DNA from: Gracilibacillus kekensis
Lineage (GTDB): Bacteria > Bacillota > Bacilli > Bacillales > Amphibacillaceae
NCBI RefSeq assembly: GCF_900143085.1
Contig: NZ_FRCZ01000001.1
Span: 310,001-374,000 of the forward strand
Direction: 5' to 3'
DNA length: 64,000 bases
Position numbers and translations under genes: made by a program. The first letter of the stretch is position 1. The number at the start of each line of letters is the position of its first letter. Below, one piece after another: positions 37,113 through 46,237 of this stretch. The notes beneath the pieces are model-generated. The model was not told where the DNA came from and made no database searches. It saw nothing but the letters and a program-made list of their open reading frames with translations.

Positions 37113-37757
37113 ACTCGCCCAAACGAAACCATTTTTCATTAATTCCATGACTTGTGGCATTCTAACGATCTCAGCTACATGACCTAATCCGCAATAATAG
37201 ACCTTTCCTTTTCCCCATTTTTTTGTCCAAACTACCGGCATGTCTACTTCGCCGTTTGTCTGGTATGGACCTTCTGCCACTGGAAATCTTGTCGTTGCAT
37301 GTACATGTACTGCAGGATCGACATGCATGTAATACTGTTCAGAAACGACGGTGAATTCTTCTAAGTCTTTTGTTAATGGATGATCAGGATCTTTAATATG
37401 AACGTTGTAAGAAACACCATCATTACCCGGGTGTGCGACCCACTGACCGCCAACCATAAACTGATAATCTACTTCAAAGCGAAAAGAATCTCCCATTCCA
37501 CCATGGAGACCAGCTAATCCGGTTCCTTGTTCTACTGCTTTTAATAACGGTTGCAATTGCTCTTGTTCGATCGTTCCTTGTGTCCAATTCGGAACAATAA
37601 GATCATACTGTGTTAAATCATCTTCCTGTAAAGTCGTTAATGTATCCGTAATCTTAACTTGAAACCCCTCTTTTTCTAAAATACCTCCTAAAATATCGGC
37701 TACTTCTTCTGGCTCATGTCCTTGCCATCCACCTTGAAAAATAAGTGCTTGTTTCAT
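37107..37757 (-). CDS. ThuA-like domain protein
   Basis: Protein of 216 residues with the ThuA/trehalose-utilisation fold (class I glutamine amidotransferase-like). It shows ALIFQGGWQGHEPEEVA, GLAGLHGGMGDSF, the conserved HPGNDGVSYNVHI and YCGLGHVAEI. ThuA proteins accompany sugar dehydrogenases of the Gfo/Idh family and are linked to 3-keto-sugar metabolism. RBS CTAGGAGG precedes ATG 37757. It is first in the four-gene unit and directly downstream of the GH43 beta-xylosidase gene. Confidence 0.87.
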   Translation of the reverse strand: MKQALIFQGGWQGHEPEEVADILGGILEKEGFQVKITDTLTTLQEDDLTQYDLIVPNWTQGTIEQEQLQPLLKAVEQGTGLAGLHGGMGDSFRFEVDYQFMVGGQWVAHPGNDGVSYNVHIKDPDHPLTKDLEEFTVVSEQYYMHVDPAVHVHATTRFPVAEGPYQTNGEVDMPVVWTKKWGKGKVYYCGLGHVAEIVRMPQVMELMKNGFVWASR

Positions 37758-37790
37758 ATTTGAAACCTCCTAGTTTTTATCTACACGATA

Positions 37791-37854
37791 CTTGCTCATA
37801 AGTTTCGCTATCAATCAGTAGGAGTTAATAAACTCCCACAGATTGAAGTCTCAC
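37791..37854 (-). repeat. Hairpin repeat, family B, copy 2
   Basis: On the minus strand TGAGACTTCAATCTGTGGGA leads into a hairpin and ends GATTGATAGCGAAACTTATG. The first TGA is the stop codon of the GH43 gene. Copy 1 at 26282 shares both flanks. It could also serve as terminator of the GH43 gene. Confidence 0.7.
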
Positions 37855-39425
37855 TTTATACTTTTATAGTTGAAATAATCAAAATCCGCGTATTTTTTCT
37901 GTCCGCTTAAGTCTTGAGCAGCCATTCCCACGAATGTACCCGTGAAACGAATGTAGTCCGCATCATCATCCGAAAGGTGCCCAATATCAATGGCATTACC
38001 GATTTCAATCCAATTATTTTCTTGTTTTGCATAATAAAATTGAAGTAAATGACGCTGGATCACTGCTTTTAAATAAATCGGTTGATCTGCTGGTAATGCA
38101 ATATCTTTATCCAAAAGTTCATCATATTGGCCATATTTTGTCTCAATTATCCCGAGACATTTTCCTAATTCTTCATGCTCTGTCACTCTTAAGTAAACAT
38201 GGTCATTTGTATCATAATAAATCATTAACCCTGCCATCTGTTGAAAATTTTCAGGTTGATATTCCATTTTTGTTTCCACTTCCGCTTGGAAATGCTCTAA
38301 CCTTCGCATCATCATACTTTGTCGGTGGAATGAACTCATTGACTCTTCCCCATACAAACGTAGAAATCCTTGACGATCCGTTAACGAAAACCACTTTTCT
38401 TCAAAAGTTCTTCTTAAGGCGTTCCAGTATAATCGGAGATTTGGATCTTCGAAATTATCCTTGTTATCTTTTGCAATAATAGGCGATAATGGTAAATCAG
38501 GTGCCTCAACCTCGTTGCTCGGATTCGGTCCATTTACTACCCTTATCCACCCATCCTCCGTCCAGAAACATTTCTGAATAGCGGTTTCTCTTCCTAATAT
38601 ACATTTGTCATCGATCACTGGTCGTCCACATAGGTGTACCATATACCATTCACCTGTTTGAGTTTCGACCAAACAGCCATGTCCAGCTTTCTGAAGTTGA
38701 TCTGTTTTCGACTTATTTGAAGTAAGAATAGGGTTTGTAGGATCTACTTCATATGGTCCAAAAATAGACGTGGACCTGGCCATGGAAGCGGCATGTGTAT
38801 ACCAAGTACCCCCTTCAGCTGTCAGTAAATAATAATATCCATTTCGTTTATAAAGATGAGGCGCTTCGGTTAAACCTAATTCTGTACCTTTAAAAATATT
38901 TTGAATCGGTCCTACTAATCGTTGTTCTTCCACTGAGTATTCTTGCAAAGCTATTCCAGCAAAAGAATTCGTTCCTTTGCGGTGATCCCATATCATGTTC
39001 ACGAGCCATTTTTTGCCATCATGGTCATGAAATAAGGACGGATCAAAGCCGCTACTGTTTAAATAAACGGGGTCTGACCAAGGTCCCTCAATACTTGCTG
39101 CTGTCACTAAATAATTGTGTGTGTCCTTGAAAGCTCCTTGTCTGCTTTTCACATCAGTAAAAATCAAATAAAACAAACCATCTGAATAAGATAGACATGG
39201 GGCCCATACTCCTCCAGAATTCACATCCCCCAGCATATTTAACTGTGAAGAACGAGTTAAAGGGTATCCAATTAACTCCCAGTTGCTTAAGTCTCTAGAA
39301 TGATAGATTTGTACACCTGGAAACCATTCAAAGGTGGATACTGCAATGTAAAAGTCATCCCCTACCCTTACAATGGATGGATCTGGGTGATAACCAGGTA
39401 AGATCGGGTTTGTTATCGTTTTCAT
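37851..39425 (-). CDS. xynB: GH43 family beta-xylosidase
   Basis: Intracellular enzyme of 524 residues that releases xylose from xylo-oligosaccharides, with possible arabinofuranosidase activity. The five-bladed propeller starts ITNPILPGYHPDPS. The catalytic set fits D15 (base), D128 (in SGFDPSLF) and E187 (acid, in TEAPHLYK), the same positions as in Bacillus XynB. The C-terminal beta-sandwich begins near residue 325. Length matches the family (about 530). There is no signal peptide. A transporter is not linked. It lies 93 nt before thuA on the same strand. Confidence 0.93.
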   Translation of the reverse strand: MKTITNPILPGYHPDPSIVRVGDDFYIAVSTFEWFPGVQIYHSRDLSNWELIGYPLTRSSQLNMLGDVNSGGVWAPCLSYSDGLFYLIFTDVKSRQGAFKDTHNYLVTAASIEGPWSDPVYLNSSGFDPSLFHDHDGKKWLVNMIWDHRKGTNSFAGIALQEYSVEEQRLVGPIQNIFKGTELGLTEAPHLYKRNGYYYLLTAEGGTWYTHAASMARSTSIFGPYEVDPTNPILTSNKSKTDQLQKAGHGCLVETQTGEWYMVHLCGRPVIDDKCILGRETAIQKCFWTEDGWIRVVNGPNPSNEVEAPDLPLSPIIAKDNKDNFEDPNLRLYWNALRRTFEEKWFSLTDRQGFLRLYGEESMSSFHRQSMMMRRLEHFQAEVETKMEYQPENFQQMAGLMIYYDTNDHVYLRVTEHEELGKCLGIIETKYGQYDELLDKDIALPADQPIYLKAVIQRHLLQFYYAKQENNWIEIGNAIDIGHLSDDDADYIRFTGTFVGMAAQDLSGQKKYADFDYFNYKSIK

Positions 39426-39604
39426 TTTGTGTCAACTCCTCTTTTCAAACCTAACTTAGATATCATTATAACTAAGTTCAGTCGCGAAACAAAGTAATTT
39501 GGCATCAATTCTTTAAAAACTTTCATAATTATTTTATTGAGATGATTTTAGGCTTTTACGTCTAGTCTATTATAAACAAAAGGAGATAATTACTTTAATT
39601 TTTC

Positions 39605-39670
39605 GAAAGCGATCTGTGCTTACTACAGTTAGCTTAGGCGAAATTCCTCGGAAGTGGACAGCGGCAGTGG
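39605..39670. repeat. Decayed remnant of family A repeat
   Basis: CGAAAGCGATCTGTGCTTAC, AGTTAGCTTAGGCGAAATTC and GGAAGTGGACAGCGG recall the right half of the family A element in the correct order but with many changes. The rest of 39426-39814 shows no gene. Confidence 0.5.
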
Positions 39671-39814
39671 TTAAAAAAACGATGAGACTGAAGTATTCTT
39701 CACATTTCGATCACTTGCATTTCAACTTTAGAAGGAAGATAATATAGTATGAACAGTTAGTGTCGTGATAATTACAGTAATTGTTTAAGATTATTGGAAG
39801 GAACGTGTCAATAT

Positions 39815-40462
39815 ATGGGTTCAACGCATGAATTTTCTGTGAAAGAAGAAGTGGCCAATTCTATCACACATGGTATCGGAATGGTCTTAAGCATAGCAGG
39901 ATTAGTTATATTAATCGTCTATTCCTCTTTATATGGAACAGCATGGCATATCGTAAGTTTTACTATATTCGGAGTGACGATGGTTTTACTTTATACCTCT
40001 TCTACTTTGTTACATAGCCTCCCAAAAGGAAGAGCAAAAAATATTTTTGAAATATTGGATCATTCATCCATCTATTTTTTTATAGCAGGTACATACACCC
40101 CCTTCTTATTTGTGGTGATACAGGGTACATTAGGATGGACTCTTTTTGGAATCATTTGGGGACTAGCTATTGGAGGAACAATCTTTAAAGCATTCTTCGT
40201 TAAAAAGTTCTTGTTTTTCTCAACTATTCTTTATGTACTAATGGGATGGTTAATTGTATTAACATGGAATCCGCTAGTAGAAAATTTGCATCCTAATGGT
40301 GTAATGCTGCTTGTGATTGGTGGCGTACTTTATACGGTCGGAGCGGTATTCTATGTATGGCGTGGTTTCCAGTACCACCATGCATTATGGCACTTATTTG
40401 TATTAGCTGGAACGATCGCACATTTTTTCTGTGTTTTGATTTATGTATTGCCGATAAACTGA
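39815..40462 (+). CDS. Hemolysin III / PAQR-family membrane protein
   Basis: Protein of 215 residues with seven predicted membrane helices. Family motifs are present: EEVANSITHGIG at the start, SSTLLHSLP and ILDHSSIYFFIAGTYTP (His and Asp of the putative metal site), and FQYHHALWHLFVLAGTIAHF with the C-terminal His pair. PAQR-like bacterial proteins (YqfA) affect membrane fluidity or have hydrolase-like activity. An in-frame TTG at 39794 exists, but ATG 39815 downstream of GGAAGGA is preferred. It is monocistronic with its own terminator. Confidence 0.88.
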   Translation: MGSTHEFSVKEEVANSITHGIGMVLSIAGLVILIVYSSLYGTAWHIVSFTIFGVTMVLLYTSSTLLHSLPKGRAKNIFEILDHSSIYFFIAGTYTPFLFVVIQGTLGWTLFGIIWGLAIGGTIFKAFFVKKFLFFSTILYVLMGWLIVLTWNPLVENLHPNGVMLLVIGGVLYTVGAVFYVWRGFQYHHALWHLFVLAGTIAHFFCVLIYVLPIN

Positions 40463-40510
40463 GATTTTAATTATGTTCAGCCAAATTTATCAATGAAGTA
40501 AAGACCGTTC

Positions 40511-40558
40511 ACCCTCACTTGAGCTTCCATTTTTTCGGAGCTTGAAGTGGGGGTTTTT
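40511..40558 (+). terminator. Terminator of the PAQR gene
   Basis: ACCCTCACTTGAGCTTCC pairs, with few mismatches, with GGAGCTTGAAGTGGGGGT and is followed by TTTTT. Confidence 0.85.
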
Positions 40559-40628
40559 GGTATGCAGAAATAACGGTGCAATCACTCCAACATTAACCAT
40601 CAATTTTTATTGAAAAAGGTCCGATGAT

Positions 40629-40671
40629 TGTGCATTTAATCACACTATACGATGAAAATTTCCGATAAAAT
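40629..40671 (+). promoter_or_regulatory. Fnr-like box and -10 upstream of the radical SAM gene
   Basis: TGTGCATTTAATCACA (40629-40644) matches TGTGA-N6-TCACA with one mismatch. A -10 TAAAAT at 40666-40671 would start transcription near 40678, placing the box centre at about -41.5, as at the ric promoter. Confidence 0.55.
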
Positions 40672-40702
40672 GTATAGTATCAGCCTGTCAGGAGGGTTCT
40701 AT

Positions 40703-41845
40703 ATGATCAGCAACGCACCATTTTTTCAACCGAGGGATTACCAAAAAGATCCTTTTATTGTTATCTGGGAAGTGACCCGTGCTTGTGCGCTAAAATGTCT
40801 TCATTGTCGTGCAGATGCACAATATAAGCGGGATCCAAGGGAATTAAATATAAATGAAGCTAAGACTCTTATTGATCAAATCCAATCAATGAATAATCCT
40901 CTCCTAGTTTTTACTGGAGGGGATCCATTAGAACGTGACGATCTATTGGAGATTGTTCAGTATGCAGTAAAAAAAGGAGTAAGAGTGTCAATGACACCAT
41001 CAGCAACTCCAAATGTAACCAAAGATACAATGAAAAAGGCGAAGGACACAGGATTATCCAGGTGGGCTTTCAGTATTGATGGCCCCAATAAAGAAATACA
41101 TGACTTTTTCAGAGGAACAAGAGGATCTTTTGATCGTACGATTGAAGCCATTCAATATTTACATGAACTAAAAATGCCGCTGCAAATTAATACGGTTATC
41201 TCCCAATATAACATCGAGTACTTAGAGGAAATGAGAGAACTAATGGAGAAATTAAATGTGGTACTGTGGAGTGTGTTTTTCTTAGTTCCAGTAGGACGGG
41301 GACAGGACAAGGATATGATTTCCCCTGCTGAACACGAGAAAGTTTTCCGTTGGTTGTATAAGACTTCTAAAACTGTAAATTTTGATATAAAAACGACAGC
41401 CGCACAACATTATCGAAGAGTCGTGTTACAACACAAGGCTCGCGAGCAAAAAATTGCTAAAGACGATATTGAATTTCAAAATGTGTTAATGGAAGGTGCT
41501 ACAGGGACGGTGGATGGATTAGGCCGTGCACCAAAAGGAGTTAATGATGGTAATGGATTTATCTTTATTTCACATATTGGGGATGTTTACCCTAGTGGTT
41601 TATTACCGATAAAAGTAGGAAATGTCAAAGGACAAGCCTTACCTGAAATTTATCGCGAATCTCCTATACTAAAACAACTAAGGGACCCTGACCAGTATAA
41701 AGGTAAATGTGGTGTATGTGAATTCCGGCACGTCTGTGGTGGCTCACGTTCCAGAGCGTATGCCGCAACAGGAGACTACTTAGAAAGTGAACCTTATTGT
41801 GTGTATATACCAAAAGTGATGCGTAAAAAGAAAAATCAGATATAA
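40703..41845 (+). CDS. Radical SAM/SPASM domain protein
   Basis: Protein of 380 residues. The radical SAM cluster motif CALKCLHC (Cys28, 32 and 35) binds a 4Fe-4S cluster and SAM, followed by FTGGDPLERDD. The C-terminal SPASM region CGVCEFRHVCGGSRSRAYAA plus a final Cys (EPYCVYIP) binds auxiliary clusters. SPASM enzymes modify peptides or work in cofactor and heme pathways (NirJ/AhbD/MftC-like). No small precursor peptide or heme genes are adjacent. The frame is open to 40652, but ATG 40703 has GGAGGG 6 nt upstream and is chosen. The Fnr-like box suggests expression under oxygen limitation, which suits an oxygen-sensitive enzyme. Confidence 0.9.
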   Translation: MISNAPFFQPRDYQKDPFIVIWEVTRACALKCLHCRADAQYKRDPRELNINEAKTLIDQIQSMNNPLLVFTGGDPLERDDLLEIVQYAVKKGVRVSMTPSATPNVTKDTMKKAKDTGLSRWAFSIDGPNKEIHDFFRGTRGSFDRTIEAIQYLHELKMPLQINTVISQYNIEYLEEMRELMEKLNVVLWSVFFLVPVGRGQDKDMISPAEHEKVFRWLYKTSKTVNFDIKTTAAQHYRRVVLQHKAREQKIAKDDIEFQNVLMEGATGTVDGLGRAPKGVNDGNGFIFISHIGDVYPSGLLPIKVGNVKGQALPEIYRESPILKQLRDPDQYKGKCGVCEFRHVCGGSRSRAYAATGDYLESEPYCVYIPKVMRKKKNQI

Positions 41846-41876
41846 GTATTAATTGTAAAAATAAGGTTTTAACGAT

Positions 41877-41913
41877 AAAATGACCACAGTCATAAATTGA
41901 CTATGGTCATTTT
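41877..41913 (+). terminator. Terminator of the radical SAM gene
   Basis: AAAATGACCACAGTCA pairs with TGACTATGGTCATTTT with one mismatch around a 5-nt loop. Confidence 0.8.
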
Positions 41914-41933
41914 AGTGAAGGGAGAGTAATTCC

Positions 41934-42509
41934 ATGTTAAAAGAAGAAAGAAAAAAAGAACTAAAAAACCAAATATTTCTTAAATCTATTGAATTATTTA
42001 AGGAGTACGGTTATGAAAATGTTACGGTTGAAAAAATCGCATCATCCTGTGGTATTGCTAAAGGAACCTTTTTTAATTATTTTCCAAAGAAAGAGCATGT
42101 ATTGTTATATTTAGGAAATTCACAAGATGATTTACTTCAAGATATTGCACAAAAATATCAGCATCTCAAAATCAAACAACAGCTCCTAAACATCTTCAAA
42201 GAACTTATATCCGTTTATCTAAACAATTCAGACCTTTTCAAACTCACCATTTCCGAAACGATCCGTTCTGCCTTTAAAAATGAATCAACAAATATAAACA
42301 TTTTTGAAGAGACATTAACTGACTTAATTGAAAATGCAAAGAAAAATAATACAATAAATACTCATTTTGCTTCAGGGACAATTTCATCCGTACTCGTAGG
42401 AATCTACTTTAATACTTTAGTTAATTGGTCTGTAAATAATGAGAAAAACGAAAGTATTATCACTATTTTTGAAAAGCAGTTTGAAGTAGTTTGGGAGGGC
42501 ATTGAATAA
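41934..42509 (+). CDS. TetR-family transcriptional regulator
   Basis: Regulator of 191 residues. The N-terminal helix-turn-helix is clear: FKEYGYENVTVEKIASSCGI followed by KGTFFNYFPKKEHVL, about residues 19-58. The C-terminal helical domain is the ligand sensor. RBS GGGAGAG precedes ATG 41934. It ends TAATG, overlapping the DUF3995 gene by one base, so it most likely represses its own two-gene operon in response to a compound connected to that membrane protein. Confidence 0.9.
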   Translation: MLKEERKKELKNQIFLKSIELFKEYGYENVTVEKIASSCGIAKGTFFNYFPKKEHVLLYLGNSQDDLLQDIAQKYQHLKIKQQLLNIFKELISVYLNNSDLFKLTISETIRSAFKNESTNINIFEETLTDLIENAKKNNTINTHFASGTISSVLVGIYFNTLVNWSVNNEKNESIITIFEKQFEVVWEGIE

Positions 42510-42931
42510 TGGAACTAATATTGATCTATTTTACAGTGCTTATCTTAGTTTTAATAAGCATCTTACATCTTTATTGGGTATTTGGCGGCAAATGGGGGGT
42601 CAAAGCTGTAATCCCTAAAAAAACGGCAGGTGGGTACACATTTACACCTAAATGGTTTGAAACGTTGATTGTTGCAATAGGCTTGATTAGTATGTCATTT
42701 ATATTGTTAGCACAGAACAATTTAGTATCTTTTCTCCCTTCAAACTCCTTTACAAAATGGTCGAGCATCCTTATTGCTGTCATATTTTTTCTTAGAGCAA
42801 TTGGCGATTTTAAGTATTTTGGCATTACAAAGAAGGTTAAACATACTCGCTTTTCTAACTACGATACTAAATTGTACACTCCCCTTTGCATTTACCTAGG
42901 ACTAATATTTATGATTTCATGGGTGTATTAA
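42509..42931 (+). CDS. DUF3995 family membrane protein
   Basis: Integral membrane protein of 140 residues with four helices. The DUF3995 signature is seen in LHLYWVFGGKWGVKAVIP followed by a Gly/Pro-rich FTPKWFETL, and RAIGDFKYFGITKK. The function of the family is unknown; members often sit beside TetR regulators, as here. The start overlaps the TetR stop by one base. No terminator follows directly, apart from the large hairpin at 42941-43062. Confidence 0.85.
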   Translation: MELILIYFTVLILVLISILHLYWVFGGKWGVKAVIPKKTAGGYTFTPKWFETLIVAIGLISMSFILLAQNNLVSFLPSNSFTKWSSILIAVIFFLRAIGDFKYFGITKKVKHTRFSNYDTKLYTPLCIYLGLIFMISWVY

Positions 42932-42940
42932 TAAAGGTAA

Positions 42941-43062
42941 AACGCTCAGAAAGAAGCCTCTCCTCTTGATTTGGTCGATATATTGCTTTATTGGACAAAA
43001 GGGGCCGACTTTCTCTCTTGTTTTGGGCGATATATCCGTTTATCGGACAGTTTCTGAGCGTT
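42941..43062. repeat. Long hairpin enclosing a tandem direct repeat
   Basis: AACGCTCAGAAA (42941-42952) and TTTCTGAGCGTT (43051-43062) are a perfect 12-bp inverted repeat with a 98-nt interior. Inside, a 25-nt unit at 42973-42997 (GGTCGATATATTG...) recurs at 43025-43049 (GGGCGATATATCC...) with 20 of 25 bases identical; both end in GGACA. It separates convergent genes and may serve as terminator for both. Confidence 0.7.
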
Positions 43063-43072
43063 AACACTTTTT

Positions 43073-45337
43073 TTAAACGTTATTTAGATCTTTAATTACT
43101 TGCTCTAGCATTTCATTGGTAAAGGCACCCATGCTAAAGTTGACCATTGCTCTTAGTGGCATGTTTTGCATCATTGCTTCCATCATTTCAGGTGCATCAT
43201 TTTCCCCTTCAGACTCGTCCATCCCACCAAATGGATTATTTTTCAACAAAAGCTCTTTAGCCACTGGAGCTAATTTAGGATGATTTAGTAAGTCACCAAC
43301 TAAAGTGTTGCGATGAATAGTAAAAGGTAATTCGACCGTGCTTGCTACTTTAATTGTTTCTTCTAATAAAATTTCTTGTGAAGACGTTCCGACCATAATG
43401 TTGAAATCGCCTGTTTCCACATGCCAATCTGAAATTTCTACATTATAGTAGGCAAATGCCCGTTTATCTAATAGAAAGGTAACTGTTTTTTCTTCACCTG
43501 GTTCTAAATATATCTTTTCAAAACCTTTTAATTCTTTTAAAGGGCGATTAACTGTGCTTTCAACATCATTTACATATAACTGCACAACTTCCTTACCTGC
43601 AATAGTTCCTGTATTTTTTACTTTCACAGATACTTCTACATTATCGTTATCAGCAATTTCCTTCTTATTCACTTTAAGTTCGCTATAGTCGAACGTCGTA
43701 TAACTTAAACCATATCCAAATGGAAATAAAGGTTTAAGTTCTTTTGTGTCATAATAGCGATAACCAACAAAAATACCTTCTTTATATTCTACTTTGTCAC
43801 CTTCACCAGGAAAATTTAAAAAAGAAGGATTATCACTTAATTTCTCAGGGAAAGTTTCTGCTAATCTACCACTAGGATTTACTTTTCCAAATAATACATC
43901 TGCTACCGCTCCACCAAATGCTTGTCCACCTAGGTAGCTTTCAACAACCCCTTTTACATTTTCCAACCACGGCATTTCAATTGGTGCCCCATTACTTAAA
44001 ACAACTACTGTATTTGGTTGTACTTCAGCGACAGCTTCAATCAGTAACCGCTGATTTTCAGGAATCTGTAAGTGATCTCGATCATATCCCTCTGACTCAT
44101 AGCGATCAGGTAAACCTGCAAATACAACGGCAAATTCTGCATTCTTGGCAGCTTTTTGAGCTTTAATTACTTTGTAGTCATCGACTTTGTCGGTTTCTAC
44201 ATCATAACCTTCTTCAAATGTTGTGGCAGAGCTATACATGTTAACCTCATCAATGACACGATCGACTTTAGTTGGATTTATGTGTGAGCTACCGCCACCT
44301 TGAATACGTGGTTTATCCGCAAAAGATCCGATAACTGCAATATTAGCATCCTTAGTCAATGGTAATACATTCTGTTCATTTTTCAATAAAACGATACCCT
44401 CTGCTGCTACTTTTCTAGCAAACAGGTGATGGGCCTCTTTATCATAATGTGCATTCTCTTTTTTATTAGAAATCGCTTTATCTACTATATTAAGAATTCG
44501 CTCAACTGCTATATCAACAGTTTCTTCTTTCAATTCACCATTCTGTACAGCTTCAATTATTTTCTTGTCATTGACACCATTACTTGAAGGCATCTCTAAC
44601 TCAAGTCCAGACTCTAAACCATCTACACGCTCGTTAACAGCTCCCCAATCTGACACGACAAAGCCTTCAAATCCCCATTCATCTCTGAGAACTTCGGTTA
44701 AAAGTTTATGATTTTCAGCCGCATATTCACCATTCACCTTATTGTAAGCACACATGACAGTCCAAGGCTGGCCTTTTTTGACAGCTTGTTCAAAACTTGC
44801 TAAATATATTTCTCGTAACGTACGCTCGTCGATAATAGCATCTGTTGACATACGTCGATGCTCCTGATTATTTGCAGCAAAGTGTTTAAGTGATGTTCCT
44901 ACACCTTGACTTTGCACCCCATTAATATGGTTGGCAGCCATTTCGGAAGATAAGTAAGGGTCTTCTGAAAAATATTCAAAGTTTCTCCCACAAAGTGGTG
45001 ACCGTTTAATATTTGCTCCAGGTCCTAACAGCACTGCAACCTCTTCTGCCTGTGCTTCTTCGCCCAGTGCTGCACCTACTTGATAGATTAGTTCTTTGTC
45101 CCATGTACTAGCAAGTCCGACCGCAGATGGAAAGCAAGTAGCTGGGACACTATCATAAATCCCCAAGTGATCCGCACCCTCTGCTTGTTTTCGCAAGCCA
45201 TGTGGCCCATCTGTAACCATTATTGATGGAATATCCAACCTTTCGATTCCTTTCAAATGCCAAAAATCCAGTCCAGAACATAAGCCTGCCTTCTCTTCTA
45301 ATTTCATATCTTTTATTTTATCTACATACTCTTGCAT
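43073..45337 (-). CDS. GH3 family beta-glucosidase / beta-xylosidase
   Basis: Cytoplasmic glycosidase of 754 residues. The N-terminal TIM-barrel has [12 protein letters not shown] (residues 161-172) and the nucleophile D230 in VVSDWGAV. The C-terminal alpha/beta domain ([15 protein letters not shown], near residue 315) and a fibronectin-III-like domain ([20 protein letters not shown]) follow. A further 90 residues at the C-terminus (Met/Glu/Asn-rich, ending in [12 protein letters not shown]) extend beyond typical GH3 architecture. There is no signal peptide. It is monocistronic with a cre-like box upstream. It most likely acts on cello- or xylo-oligosaccharides. Confidence 0.92.
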   Translation of the reverse strand: MQEYVDKIKDMKLEEKAGLCSGLDFWHLKGIERLDIPSIMVTDGPHGLRKQAEGADHLGIYDSVPATCFPSAVGLASTWDKELIYQVGAALGEEAQAEEVAVLLGPGANIKRSPLCGRNFEYFSEDPYLSSEMAANHINGVQSQGVGTSLKHFAANNQEHRRMSTDAIIDERTLREIYLASFEQAVKKGQPWTVMCAYNKVNGEYAAENHKLLTEVLRDEWGFEGFVVSDWGAVNERVDGLESGLELEMPSSNGVNDKKIIEAVQNGELKEETVDIAVERILNIVDKAISNKKENAHYDKEAHHLFARKVAAEGIVLLKNEQNVLPLTKDANIAVIGSFADKPRIQGGGSSHINPTKVDRVIDEVNMYSSATTFEEGYDVETDKVDDYKVIKAQKAAKNAEFAVVFAGLPDRYESEGYDRDHLQIPENQRLLIEAVAEVQPNTVVVLSNGAPIEMPWLENVKGVVESYLGGQAFGGAVADVLFGKVNPSGRLAETFPEKLSDNPSFLNFPGEGDKVEYKEGIFVGYRYYDTKELKPLFPFGYGLSYTTFDYSELKVNKKEIADNDNVEVSVKVKNTGTIAGKEVVQLYVNDVESTVNRPLKELKGFEKIYLEPGEEKTVTFLLDKRAFAYYNVEISDWHVETGDFNIMVGTSSQEILLEETIKVASTVELPFTIHRNTLVGDLLNHPKLAPVAKELLLKNNPFGGMDESEGENDAPEMMEAMMQNMPLRAMVNFSMGAFTNEMLEQVIKDLNNV

Positions 45338-45354
45338 AATATACCTCCTTTATT

Positions 45355-45368
45355 TGATACCGCTTACT
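45355..45368. promoter_or_regulatory. cre-like box upstream of the GH3 gene
   Basis: TGATACCGCTTACT reads AGTAAGCGGTATCA on the minus strand, matching 13 of 14 cre positions. It lies 18-31 nt before the GH3 start, a position suited to CcpA repression. Confidence 0.5.
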
Positions 45369-45412
45369 TTATTATAACGGAATCACACTACCTTTGCTTT
45401 CTTCACGCATAA

Positions 45413-45442
45413 AAAAACTGAACAGCTATTTGTTCAGTTTTT
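45413..45442 (-). terminator. Terminator of the 45.4-kb hypothetical gene
   Basis: AAAAACTGAACA pairs with TGTTCAGTTTTT around a 4-nt loop and overlaps the stop codon of the gene upstream on the minus strand. Confidence 0.85.
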
Positions 45443-45812
45443 ACGCTTCTTTTTTCAATACACCCATTCCAATTAATATTACTTTTGAGTCGTTACTTAA
45501 ATAACCGATCGCTTCTTTCTCCATCAAAAGATTTGGTTTCTCTTTAATAATCATCTTTATCCCTCTAACGTCGAACTTTTCTGCATACATATTAATCGCT
45601 CGAAGTGTCGCCAGTTCTCTCTTATCTAATGTTCTATAACCAGCATCCTGACGTTTGATCATAAATTCCAAAATCTCTCTGGCATTATGATTTAAGAGAT
45701 GTTTTTTATTTTTTAAAAGCTCTATATTTTCTTCTATATACTTTCTCGCTGTGACAAGATCTAAATTTTCAGTAGAATGATTAATACTTTTTACAAGTTC
45801 ACTGAAGCGCAC
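45441..45812 (-). CDS. Small hypothetical protein
   Basis: Helical, charged protein of 123 residues that I do not recognise. It contains VTARKYIEENIELLKNKKHL, NAREILEFMIKRQDAGYRT and DVRGIKMIIKEKPNLLM and has neither signal peptide nor membrane segment. The GTG start at 45812 is well placed behind AAGGAGG. Codon use matches neighbours and a strong terminator follows, so it is a real gene. Confidence 0.7.
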   Translation of the reverse strand: MRFSELVKSINHSTENLDLVTARKYIEENIELLKNKKHLLNHNAREILEFMIKRQDAGYRTLDKRELATLRAINMYAEKFDVRGIKMIIKEKPNLLMEKEAIGYLSNDSKVILIGMGVLKKEA

Positions 45813-45925
45813 AGGAAACTCCTCCTTACAAGCCTTTTTAAAGGACTAGGTATTTATTCTCAACTAACTATAACACATTTAGTTCAATATCACCATTTTA
45901 ATTTGTCTTTTTATGTCGTTTTTTA

Positions 45926-46237
45926 TCATAATATTTTAAGACCTATTACTGATACGATGATCAAAGCCAAGAAGAACAATCTTTTCGGATTTTTAGATTC
46001 ATTATAAATGAGTATTCCAATTAAAGCGCCCCCAGCAGCACCAATCCCTGTCCAGATCGCATATGCCAAGCTCATAGGCAATGACTTCATAGCAAGAGAT
46101 AAAAAGAAAAAACTTGCAGCAAAGCTAGCGATCATCAGAATTAAGGAAACTTTTGCTTTATCGTGATGCCATTGATTCATCATCATCACAGCAAACATTT
46201 CAAATAACCCGGCCAAAATTAATACAAACCAATCCAT
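45926..46237 (-). CDS. ykkD: SMR-family guanidinium exporter subunit (YkkD-like)
   Basis: Small multidrug resistance protein of 103 residues with four membrane helices and the conserved TM1 glutamate E13 (GLFEMFAVMMMN). It starts immediately after the stop of the partner SMR gene. Paired SMR genes of unequal sequence form heterodimers. The guanidine-I riboswitch upstream shows that the physiological substrate is guanidinium, as for Bacillus YkkCD, rather than only quaternary ammonium drugs. Confidence 0.9.
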   Translation of the reverse strand: MDWFVLILAGLFEMFAVMMMNQWHHDKAKVSLILMIASFAASFFFLSLAMKSLPMSLAYAIWTGIGAAGGALIGILIYNESKNPKRLFFLALIIVSVIGLKIL

